NCBI GenBank assembly: GCA_964242625.1
Contig: CAXTAO010000013.1
Coordinates: forward strand, 4,415-68,414
Direction of reading: 5' to 3'
Length of the DNA: 64,000 bases
From: JASLDZ01 sp964242625
Lineage (GTDB): Bacteria > Pseudomonadota > Alphaproteobacteria > Caulobacterales > Caulobacteraceae
Shown here: positions 8,700 to 17,266 of the stretch, piece after piece
How positions within the stretch are numbered: the first letter of the stretch is position 1
Layout of the letters: every line of letters begins with the position of its first letter
Notes under the pieces: model-generated
Seen by the model: only the letters and a program-made list of their open reading frames with translations
What the model was told of the DNA's origin: nothing
Database searches by the model: none
Translations under genes and position numbers: made by a program

Positions 8700-9268
8700 G
8701 CGGGCCCGCCGCCCCCGCGGCCCGCCCCGGCCGGCTCGACGCCTGGATCGCGCTAGGCTCGCCCGAAAGCTACGGCTTCAGCTGGCGGCTGCGCGCGGCG
8801 GCCGCAGACGCGGGCGTCTCGGTGCGCTGGCTGCCGGTGCTGGCGCAGGGAGCCGACGCCGACGCGCTCGACCGGGCCGAGCACGACGCGCGGCGCGAGG
8901 GCCGCGCCTTCCGCCGCCCGTCCGTCTTCCCGCGCGACGGCGCGCCGGGCGCGCGGGCGGTCCTGGCCTGCGCGGCGGAGGGGTTCGACGCGGGGGCGCT
9001 GGTGCGCGCCGTGCTCGACGCCAACTTCGTGCACGACCACGACATCGCCGACCCCGGGCGCCTGGGCGAAGTGATGACGGAGATCGACTACCCCGCCGCG
9101 CGCATCCTCGAGCGCGCCGCCCGCCCCGAGACCGAGGCCGAGCTCGAGCGCCTGGCGGGCGAGGCGCGCGCGCGCGGCTGGGCGGGCGCCCCCGTGCTGG
9201 TGGCCGGCGCGCGGGTGTTGCGCGGCCCCGAGCTTCACGACCTCCTCCCCGCCGTGCGCGAGTTCTGA
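8696..9268 (+). CDS. Thioredoxin-fold protein, possibly 2-hydroxychromene-2-carboxylate isomerase/DsbA-like
   Basis: A 190-residue protein read from GTG 8696, overlapping the preceding dehydrogenase stop. The N-terminal strand followed by GSPESYGFSWRL resembles the SPYSYL turn of HCCA isomerases and kappa glutathione transferases. Near the C-terminus WAGAPVLVAGARVLRGPEL resembles the GVPTFVVDG...WGxDRL part of that family. There is no CxxC, so it is not a thiol oxidoreductase. Family assignment is by motif only and moderate. Its place between two acyl-CoA dehydrogenase genes, with 4-base overlap on one side and a 2-base gap on the other, argues for a shared pathway. Confidence 0.55.
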   Translation: MSGPAAPAARPGRLDAWIALGSPESYGFSWRLRAAAADAGVSVRWLPVLAQGADADALDRAEHDARREGRAFRRPSVFPRDGAPGARAVLACAAEGFDAGALVRAVLDANFVHDHDIADPGRLGEVMTEIDYPAARILERAARPETEAELERLAGEARARGWAGAPVLVAGARVLRGPELHDLLPAVREF

Positions 9269-9270
9269 CC

Positions 9271-10407
9271 ATGGCCGTTCTGAGCGAAGACCAGGCCATG
9301 CTGCGCGACGCCGCGCTGGAGTGGGGGCGCGACGAGGTCCCCGTCGCCGCCCTGCGCCGGCTGCGCGACGAGGGCGCCGGCCAGGGCTTCGATCCGGCCG
9401 CCTGGCGCGGCATGGCGGCCATGGGCTTTCCCGGCGTGCTGGCGCCGGAGGCGGCGGGCGGCGCGGGGCTCGACCTCGTCGCCATAGCGCTCGTGCTGGA
9501 GGCGCTGGGCCGCACGCTGGCCGCCTCGCCGCTCCTCTCCACCGGGCTGATCGGGGTGACGTCGCTGGCGCGCGGCGGGACCGAGGCCCAGCGGGCGCAG
9601 TGGCTGCCCCGCTTCGCCGCGGGCGAGGCGGTGTGCGCGCTGGCGCTGGAGGAAGGGTCACGCCACGACCCGCTCGCCACCGCCCTCCCCGCCCGCCGCG
9701 ACGGCGAGGGCTTCGTGCTCGACGGGGCCAAGACCTTCGTGCTCGACGGGATGGAGGCCGACGTGCTGATCACGGTCGCCCGCACCGCCGGGACGCCGGG
9801 CGAGGCGCGCGGGATCACCCTCCTCCTCGTCCCCGCCGACGCGCCGGGCGTCGGTCGGTCGCGGCTGGAGCTGGTGGACAGCCGGGGCGCGGCGGCGGTC
9901 CGCTTCGACGGCGTGCGCGTCGGCGCGGACGCGGTGCTGGGCGAGGTCGACGGCGGGACCGACCTCCTCGACGGCGTGCTGGACCGGGCGCGCGCCGGCC
10001 TCGCCGCCGAGATGCTGGGCCAGGCGACGGCCGCCTTCGAAGAGACGCTCGATTACCTCAAGACGCGCACCCAGTTCGGCCAGCTGATCGGCGGCTTCCA
10101 GGCGCTGCAGCACCGCGCCGCCAAGATGTTCACCGCGCTGGAGCTGGCGCGCTCGGCGATGGAGCGGGCCTTACGCTCGCTGCAGGACGAACAGCCCGAC
10201 GCCGCCGCCGCCGCCTCGCTCGCCAAGGCGCTGGCGGGCGACGCCCTGCACCTCGTCTCCAACGAGATGGTGCAGATGCACGGCGGGATCGGCATGACCG
10301 ACGCCCACGACGCCGGCCTCTTCCTCAAGCGCGCCCGGGTGGCGGAGGCGGCCTACGGCGGCCAGGCCTTCCACCGCGACCGCTGGGCGCGGCTGCACGG
10401 CTTCTGA
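9271..10407 (+). CDS. Acyl-CoA dehydrogenase, second of a pair
   Basis: A 378-residue acyl-CoA dehydrogenase, clearly different in sequence from the one at 7503-8699. It shows the family's FGQLIGGFQALQHRAA substrate-pocket helix and the C-terminal MVQMHGGIGMTDAHD segment. The flavin-contact region of the middle domain is weakly conserved (ALALEEGSRHDP in place of TEP.AGSD), which is typical of the partner subunit in heteromeric (alpha2beta2) dehydrogenases known from steroid and side-chain degradation. ATG 9271 follows the previous stop by two bases. I infer that the two dehydrogenases work together; the substrate is unknown. Confidence 0.9.
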   Translation: MAVLSEDQAMLRDAALEWGRDEVPVAALRRLRDEGAGQGFDPAAWRGMAAMGFPGVLAPEAAGGAGLDLVAIALVLEALGRTLAASPLLSTGLIGVTSLARGGTEAQRAQWLPRFAAGEAVCALALEEGSRHDPLATALPARRDGEGFVLDGAKTFVLDGMEADVLITVARTAGTPGEARGITLLLVPADAPGVGRSRLELVDSRGAAAVRFDGVRVGADAVLGEVDGGTDLLDGVLDRARAGLAAEMLGQATAAFEETLDYLKTRTQFGQLIGGFQALQHRAAKMFTALELARSAMERALRSLQDEQPDAAAAASLAKALAGDALHLVSNEMVQMHGGIGMTDAHDAGLFLKRARVAEAAYGGQAFHRDRWARLHGF

Positions 10408-10411
10408 CGGC

Positions 10412-10660
10412 TCAGTCGTCCTCGCCCCAGCGCCAGCGCACGGGACGCCCGTCGCCCTTGCGCTGGGCCACGGCGATCAGGGCGGCGAAGGCGATGGCGA
10501 TGACGGCGTAGGCCGTCCAGACCGGCGCGTGCAACGCCGACGCGGCGGGCGCCGCGCCCACCATCACCAGCGCCGCCACGAGCGTCACGGAGAGGCCCGC
10601 GAGGTTCGCCGGCGACCATCCCAGGCCGTAGCGGCGCGCGCGGAACCAGGGTTCGGGCAT
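10412..10660 (-). CDS. Small two-helix inner-membrane protein
   Basis: An 82-residue protein beginning MPEPWFRARRYGLGWSPAN, then two hydrophobic helices (about residues 20-40 and 47-64) and a basic C-terminus RKGDGRPVRWRWGEDD. The opening PxPWFxxRRYGxG motif recurs in a widespread family of small unnamed membrane proteins. I chose ATG 10660 because of the strong GAGGAGG just upstream; the longer 99-residue reading has no such site. Function unknown. It is convergent with the acyl-CoA dehydrogenase gene, with only four bases between the two stops. Confidence 0.65.
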   Translation of the reverse strand: MPEPWFRARRYGLGWSPANLAGLSVTLVAALVMVGAAPAASALHAPVWTAYAVIAIAFAALIAVAQRKGDGRPVRWRWGEDD

Positions 10661-10714
10661 GGCGGCCTCCTCGTGACGTCCGAGGCTGCGCTTCGCTATG
10701 CGCGGCGCCAAGCG

Positions 10715-11917
10715 TCAGCCGCCGGCGCGCTCCAGCGCCGCGACGCCCGGCAAGGTCTTGCCCTCCATCCACTCGAGGAAGGCGCCGCCCGCGGTGGAGA
10801 CGAAGGTGAACTCGCCCGCCACCCCCGCGTGGTTGAGCGCGGCCACGGTGTCGCCGCCGCCCGCCACCGCGACCAGCTTGCCCGCGCGGCAGCGCTCGGC
10901 GGCGTGGCGCGCCGCGGCGGTGGTCGCCGCGTCGAACGGCGGGACCTCGAAGACGCCGAGCGGCCCATTCCAGACCAGCGTCGCGCTGGCGTCCATGGCC
11001 GAGCGCAGCCGCTGCACGCTCTGGGGGCCGGCGTCGAAGATCTTCTCGCCCTCGCCCACCGCGTCGAGCCCGCGCACGGTCGCGCCCGCGCCTTCCTGCA
11101 GGGCGGTCGCGCACACCACGTCCATGGGCAGGAGGAGCACGCATCCCGCCGCCTCCGCCGCCTCCATGATCGAGCGCGCGGTGGGCAGGAGGTCGGGCTC
11201 GTACAGGCTGTCGCCCACCTCGCGGCCCTGGGCGGCGAGGAAGGTGTTGGCCATGCCGCCGCCGATCGCCAGCTGGTCGAGCCGGCCGACGAGGTTCTGC
11301 AGAAGGTCGATCTTGGACGAGACCTTGGAGCCGCCGACGACGCCCAGGACCGGCCGAGTGGGCGATCCCAACGCGCGGTCGAGCGCCTCCAGCTCCTGCG
11401 TCATGGCGAGGCCGGCGTAGCTCGGCAGGAGGTGGGTGATCGCCTCGACCGAGGCGTGGGCGCGGTGCGCTGCGGAGAAGGCGTCGTCGACGTAGAGGTC
11501 GCCCAGCGTAGCCAGCTCGGCGGCGAAGGCGGGGTCGTTCGCCTCCTCGCCCGCGTGGAAGCGCAGGTTCTCCAAGAGCGCCACGCCGCCGGGCTCCAGC
11601 GCGTCGACCGCCGCCTTCGCCGTCGCGCCGACGCAGTCGTCAGCGAAGGCGACCGGCTGCTCGAGGAGGGCGGACAGGGGCTCCACCACCACCCGCAGGC
11701 TCATGTCGTCGCGGCGCTGGCCCTTGGGCCGGCCGAAGTGCGCGACGAGCACCACCCGCGCGCCCCGCTCCGACAGGAAGCGGATCGTCGGCAGGGCCGC
11801 GCGCAGCCGCGTGTCGTCCGACACCCGGCCGTTCTCCACCGGCGTGTTGAAGTCCACGCGCACGAGCGCGCGCCTTCCTGCGAGGTCGCCGGCCTGGTCG
11901 AGGGTGCGAAAGGGCAT
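10715..11917 (-). CDS. pgk: Phosphoglycerate kinase
   Basis: A 400-residue glycolytic enzyme that transfers phosphate between 1,3-bisphosphoglycerate and ADP. Signature parts are RVDFNTP (residues 20-26), HFGRPKG, the NLRFHAGEE segment, WNGPLGVFE, and the nucleotide-binding GGGDT near the C-terminus. Length is normal. It starts at ATG 11917, two bases after the stop of gap, so the two are cotranscribed as gap-pgk. The open frame continues upstream through gap in another register; that is a shadow. Confidence 0.97.
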   Translation of the reverse strand: MPFRTLDQAGDLAGRRALVRVDFNTPVENGRVSDDTRLRAALPTIRFLSERGARVVLVAHFGRPKGQRRDDMSLRVVVEPLSALLEQPVAFADDCVGATAKAAVDALEPGGVALLENLRFHAGEEANDPAFAAELATLGDLYVDDAFSAAHRAHASVEAITHLLPSYAGLAMTQELEALDRALGSPTRPVLGVVGGSKVSSKIDLLQNLVGRLDQLAIGGGMANTFLAAQGREVGDSLYEPDLLPTARSIMEAAEAAGCVLLLPMDVVCATALQEGAGATVRGLDAVGEGEKIFDAGPQSVQRLRSAMDASATLVWNGPLGVFEVPPFDAATTAAARHAAERCRAGKLVAVAGGGDTVAALNHAGVAGEFTFVSTAGGAFLEWMEGKTLPGVAALERAGG

Positions 11918-11919
11918 GC

Positions 11920-12927
11920 CTACAGGAACTTCGCCATGGCGAGCGCGGTGTCGGCCATGCGGGTCGAGAAGCCCCACTCGTTGTCGTACCAGCTCAGCAC
12001 GCGCGCCATGCGGCCGCCCACCACCTGCGTTTGCGGCAGCGCGAAGGTGGAGGAATTGGCGATGTGGTTGAAGTCGGTGGAGACCAGCGGCTCGTCCGTG
12101 AAGCCCAGGACGCCCTTCATCGGTCCGTCGGCCGCGGCGCGCACCGCGGCGTTGATCTCCTCGGCCGTGACCTCGCGCCCCGCCTGGACCACGAGGTCGA
12201 CCACGCTGACGTTGGCGGTGGGCACGCGCACCGACGAGCCGTCCAGCTTGCCCTTGAGCTCGGGCAGCACGAGCCCAAGCGCCTTGGCCGCGCCCGTGGA
12301 GGTCGGGATCATCGACTGGCCTGCCCCCCGCGCGCGGTAGAGGTCCTTGTGCATCTGGTCGAGCGAGGGCTGGTCGTTGGTGTAGGAGTGGATGGTGGTC
12401 ATGTACCCGCGCTCGATGCCGAAGAGGTCGTTCAAGACCTTGGCCACCGGCGCCAGCGCGTTGGTGGTGCACGAGCCGTTGGAGACCACGAGGTCGTCCG
12501 CCGTGAGCGTCTCGTCGTTCACCTTGTAGACGATCGTCTTGTCGGCCCCGTCGGCCGGCGCGCTGACCAGCACGCGCTTGGCCCCGGCGTCGAGATGCGC
12601 GGCCGCCTTGTCGCGCGCGGTGAAGATGCCCGTGCACTCGAAGGCGATGTCGACGCCCAGCTCGCGGTGCGGCAGCTCGGCGGGATTGCGGATGGCGGTC
12701 GCGCGGATGCGGCCCAGCCCCACGTCCAGCCAGTCGTCGCCCGCGGTCACCGTGGCGGGGAAGCGGCCGTGGGTCGAGTCGTAGCGCAGGAGGTGGGCGT
12801 TCGTCGCGACAGGCCCCAGGTCGTTGATCGCCACCACCTCGATGTCGCGCCGGGCGTGCTCGACGATGGAGCGCAGCACGAGGCGCCCGATGCGGCCGAA
12901 GCCGTTGATGGCGACGCGGACGGCCAT
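11920..12927 (-). CDS. gap: Type I glyceraldehyde-3-phosphate dehydrogenase
   Basis: A 335-residue glycolytic dehydrogenase. The N-terminal INGFGRIGR binds NAD; Asp36 in the AINDLG strand suits NAD rather than NADP use. The catalytic motif SNGSCTTN puts the active cysteine at 153, with His180 as its base partner. The C-terminal SWYDNEWGFS is also present. It is the first gene of gap-pgk. Transketolase, often next to gap in Caulobacter, is not here. Confidence 0.97.
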   Translation of the reverse strand: MAVRVAINGFGRIGRLVLRSIVEHARRDIEVVAINDLGPVATNAHLLRYDSTHGRFPATVTAGDDWLDVGLGRIRATAIRNPAELPHRELGVDIAFECTGIFTARDKAAAHLDAGAKRVLVSAPADGADKTIVYKVNDETLTADDLVVSNGSCTTNALAPVAKVLNDLFGIERGYMTTIHSYTNDQPSLDQMHKDLYRARGAGQSMIPTSTGAAKALGLVLPELKGKLDGSSVRVPTANVSVVDLVVQAGREVTAEEINAAVRAAADGPMKGVLGFTDEPLVSTDFNHIANSSTFALPQTQVVGGRMARVLSWYDNEWGFSTRMADTALAMAKFL

Positions 12928-12998
12928 GGCGGGGCGAACTCCTGTGCGGCGAGGGCGCGCGGGGTGTCGCGGGCGCCCCGGCCGGAGTCAAGCTCCGC

Positions 12999-13526
12999 TC
13001 AGCGGGCGGGCGCGCGCGTCTCCACCCGTTCGATCCGGCGCACGAGCCCCGGCGAGGCGGGGAACTGGCGCGCGTCCTCATCCAGCGCGGCCTGCGCCCA
13101 GGCGCGCGCCAGAGGGACGAACCGTCCCGGGTCGCGCGTGACCACCGACAGCGTGTAGTCGTCGGCGCACGTCTTGGCGCAGCGGAAGTGCAGAACCGCG
13201 ACGGCCTGGATGCGGCCTGCGGACGTCAAGAAGGCCGCGCCCTTCTCCGGGCAGCTGTGGGCGCGGCAGGCCGAGAGCCGCACGAGATCGGCGCCGACGC
13301 TCGCCGGCGCGTCCGGCGGGCCGTGCAGCACCTCGACCAGCTGGTCGCCGACGCGCCCGCCGGCGTAGAGCCAATCCGCCTTCGCCGAACCGCCGTACAG
13401 CTTCAGCGCCCGCGCGAACCCCGGCTGCACGATCAGGGCGTTGATGCTGGCGCAGGCGGCGGGTCGGTAGGGCGTGCAGGCGGGCGCGGCGACGGGGGGC
13501 GGCGGAGCGGGAAGGGGGGCGGGCAC
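12999..13526 (-). CDS. Ivy-like (lysozyme inhibitor family) protein, tentative
   Basis: A 175-residue protein read from GTG 13526, with GGAG upstream. Residues about 85-110 contain LSACRAHSCPEKGAAFLTS, resembling the conserved CKPHDC loop and following strand of the Ivy lysozyme inhibitors. There are six cysteines, consistent with a periplasmic location, but the N-terminus PAPLPAPPPPVAAPAC is proline-rich and not a clear signal peptide. The true start may differ. If Ivy-like, it would protect the wall from lysozyme or restrain the cell's own glycosylases. The similarity is to one motif only. Confidence 0.45.
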   Translation of the reverse strand: MPAPLPAPPPPVAAPACTPYRPAACASINALIVQPGFARALKLYGGSAKADWLYAGGRVGDQLVEVLHGPPDAPASVGADLVRLSACRAHSCPEKGAAFLTSAGRIQAVAVLHFRCAKTCADDYTLSVVTRDPGRFVPLARAWAQAALDEDARQFPASPGLVRRIERVETRAPAR

Positions 13527-13598
13527 GCTCGGCTCTCCGTTCGCCCGCGTATCGCTGGGGGCCGGCGGGAGCTATACCCGACCACCGCCGGAGCCCGC

Positions 13599-13877
13599 AT
13601 GCCCGATCCCGCCGACAGCCTGGACGCCGCCGCGCGCCGCCTCGACGAGGCGCTGGCGCGGCTTGAGGGCCGGGTGCTCGCGCGGCTGAAGCGCGAGGGC
13701 GCCGCGCCCTCTTCCGCAGACCGGGGCGCTGCAGGGGCCGAGGCCGCGCGGGTCGCCGTCGAGCTCGACGCGGCGCGTCAGCGCGAGCGCGAGCTGGAGG
13801 CGGTCGCCGCCGCGGCCAGCGCCGCGCTCGGCCGCGCCGCCGACGAGGTGCGCGCCGCCCTCCAGGCGGAGGCCTGA
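13599..13877 (+). CDS. DUF4164-like coiled-coil protein
   Basis: A 92-residue alanine-, arginine- and glutamate-rich protein predicted to be one long coiled coil. In alphaproteobacteria a protein of this kind (DUF4164) is usually encoded directly before zapA, as here: five bases separate its stop from the zapA start. I infer a division-linked role alongside ZapA. The ATG at 13599 starts a clean frame; a longer upstream reading would run into the divergent gene's leader. Confidence 0.7.
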   Translation: MPDPADSLDAAARRLDEALARLEGRVLARLKREGAAPSSADRGAAGAEAARVAVELDAARQRERELEAVAAAASAALGRAADEVRAALQAEA

Positions 13878-13882
13878 CGCCG

Positions 13883-14209
13883 GTGGCCGCCCTGACCGTC
13901 GAGGTGAACGGCCGCGCCTACCCCGTGGGCTGCGAGGACGGACAGGAGGCGCACGTGCAGGCGCTGGCCCGCCAGCTCGACGCCCAGGTCCGCGAGGTGG
14001 CGCGCACGGTGGGCCAGGTCGGCGAGGCGCGGCTCGTGCTCATGGCCGCCCTCCTCACCGCCGACGAGCTCAGCGACGCCCGTGCGCGCCTGGCCCAGGC
14101 GCAGGCCGAGCTGGCCCGGGTGCAGAGCGCCCACGCGCTCGCCGAGTCGCGCGCCGCCCAGGCGCTCGCCGCCGCCGCCCGGCGCGTCGACGGCCTCCTG
14201 GCCGGCTGA
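13883..14209 (+). CDS. zapA: Cell division protein ZapA
   Basis: A 108-residue protein from a GTG start. The N-terminal half VEVNGRAYPVGCEDGQE followed by HVQALARQLDAQV matches the globular FtsZ-binding head of ZapA. The C-terminal half is an alanine-rich coiled coil, as expected for the tetramerising stalk. ZapA bundles FtsZ filaments at the Z ring. It lies after a DUF4164 gene and before an uncharacterised gene. In many relatives zapA precedes the 6S RNA gene; in this window they are separated by about 6.5 kb. Confidence 0.88.
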   Translation: MAALTVEVNGRAYPVGCEDGQEAHVQALARQLDAQVREVARTVGQVGEARLVLMAALLTADELSDARARLAQAQAELARVQSAHALAESRAAQALAAAARRVDGLLAG

Positions 14210-14217
14210 GCGGGCGC

Positions 14218-14775
14218 GTGGGCGTGCGCTATCCCGTCGCCCCCACCGCGGAGGCCGCGCTCCACGCGCCGGAGGGCGAGGCGGAGCGGGAGAGCGAGGC
14301 GCGCGCGCTCGCCGGCGGTCCGGTGACGTTCGCCACCACCCTGGTCGGCCCCGCCTTCGCCAGCGCCGAGGCGGCGCTGCAGGCCGTGGGCGGCCGCGCG
14401 CCGGCTCTGGCGGGGGCGCTGCCGCCCTGGTGCGCGCTGCAGCCCGTGGCGGCGGACGGTGCGCGCGGCCGCCCACCGACGGAACCCGTGTTCCGCGACG
14501 GCGTGCGCTGGCCTGTCGCCGACCCGCGCGCCGCCCCGGCCCAGTGGCGCCTCGCCGTCACCTGGTGGCGTTCCGCCCCGCCCGAGGAGGGTGAGCCGCT
14601 CGGCCCCGCCCGCACCCTGCGCCGCCGCACCGACGGCGAGGCGCTCTCCCCCGCGGCGCTCCGCCGCCTCATGGACCAGCCGCTGCGCCCCGCCCGCGTC
14701 CAGCGCGCGCTGGACATGGGCCTGTTCGAGGCGCCCCGCCCCGAAGCGCCGGGCGAGCTCATGCCCGACGAGTAG
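14218..14775 (+). CDS. Conserved-looking hypothetical protein downstream of zapA
   Basis: A 185-residue protein read from GTG 14218, eight bases after the zapA stop, so probably in the same transcript. It opens GVRYPVAP and has several tryptophans in the middle (RWPVADPRAAPAQWRLAVTWWR). The C-terminal part is basic, ending LFEAPRPEAPGELMPDE. There is no signal peptide, membrane helix or known motif. Function unknown. Confidence 0.6.
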   Translation: MGVRYPVAPTAEAALHAPEGEAERESEARALAGGPVTFATTLVGPAFASAEAALQAVGGRAPALAGALPPWCALQPVAADGARGRPPTEPVFRDGVRWPVADPRAAPAQWRLAVTWWRSAPPEEGEPLGPARTLRRRTDGEALSPAALRRLMDQPLRPARVQRALDMGLFEAPRPEAPGELMPDE

Positions 14776-14781
14776 GCGGGC

Positions 14782-15669
<888 letters not shown>

Positions 15670-15696
15670 GACGGACCTCGTGAGTCGTGAACGGGC

Positions 15697-16095
15697 TTAG
15701 GCTTGGCGCGGGCTTCGCCGCTTCGCCTGCAGCGATCGGCTGAGCGCGGTGAGCATGCGGTCGAGGTCGGCCACACCGCCAAAGCAGAGGTCGACGTCGT
15801 CTTCGGCCAGGTAGCCCAGACGCCGCGCGAGGATGAGCAGCGTCTCGGCCTCGGCGAGGGAGCCGCGCGCCACGCCGATGAACTGCAGGAACTCGCCCGT
15901 GGAGCGTCGCCCCGCGCCCTCGGCTAGGCTGGCCGGCGCCGACACGGCCGCACGGCGCAGTTCAGCCGTCAGCCCGGAGCGCTCCTCGTCGGGCCACGAC
16001 CGCGTCACGCGATAGACGTGCTCGGCCCACTCGAGCCCGCGGCGCCAGGCGTCCAGGTCCCGGTGCGAGCGCACCTCGTCGGCCTCGCCGCTCAC
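15697..16095 (-). CDS. Four-helix-bundle protein of the 23S rRNA intervening-sequence (IVS) family
   Basis: A 132-residue protein from GTG 16095. It has the family's order of motifs: an N-terminal RDLDAWRRGLEWAEHVY helix, then LTAELRRAAVSAPASLAEGAGR, then FLQFIGVARGSLAEAETLL, and a final helix with LDRMLTALSRSLQAK. These S23-fold proteins were first found inside 23S rRNA insertions but are also common as free genes. Their molecular role is unknown. Here it sits between aguB and aguA on the same strand, 27 and 28 bases from them, so it is likely cotranscribed. Confidence 0.88.
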   Translation of the reverse strand: MSGEADEVRSHRDLDAWRRGLEWAEHVYRVTRSWPDEERSGLTAELRRAAVSAPASLAEGAGRRSTGEFLQFIGVARGSLAEAETLLILARRLGYLAEDDVDLCFGGVADLDRMLTALSRSLQAKRRSPRQA

Positions 16096-16123
16096 GACAC
16101 ACCACTCATGACGTCACGCCCCA

Positions 16124-17137
<1,014 letters not shown>

Positions 17138-17219
17138 GAGGCGCGAGGCTCCTCCGGCGGCGGCCCTAGGTGGCCCGTGCGAGGCGCCCGCGCAACCGCG
17201 CGCCTGAGGACGCGACAGA

Positions 17220-17241
17220 GGCGGCCCCGGCCGGGACCGCC
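17220..17241. terminator. Palindromic hairpin after the TonB-dependent receptor gene
   Basis: An almost perfect 22-base palindrome with a CCCCGGCCGGGAC core lies 25 bases past the receptor stop codon, between the receptor gene and aguA. There is no U tract, so intrinsic termination is uncertain. The same core occurs twice after the ompA gene (22442-22471). Confidence 0.4.
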
Positions 17242-17266
17242 CCTCCCCGTCGCGCGGGACGTCGGA

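Noticed and set aside
15697..16095. An intervening sequence within a 23S rRNA gene
   Set aside because: The IVS-family protein gene is flanked by aguA and aguB; there is no rRNA sequence around it.
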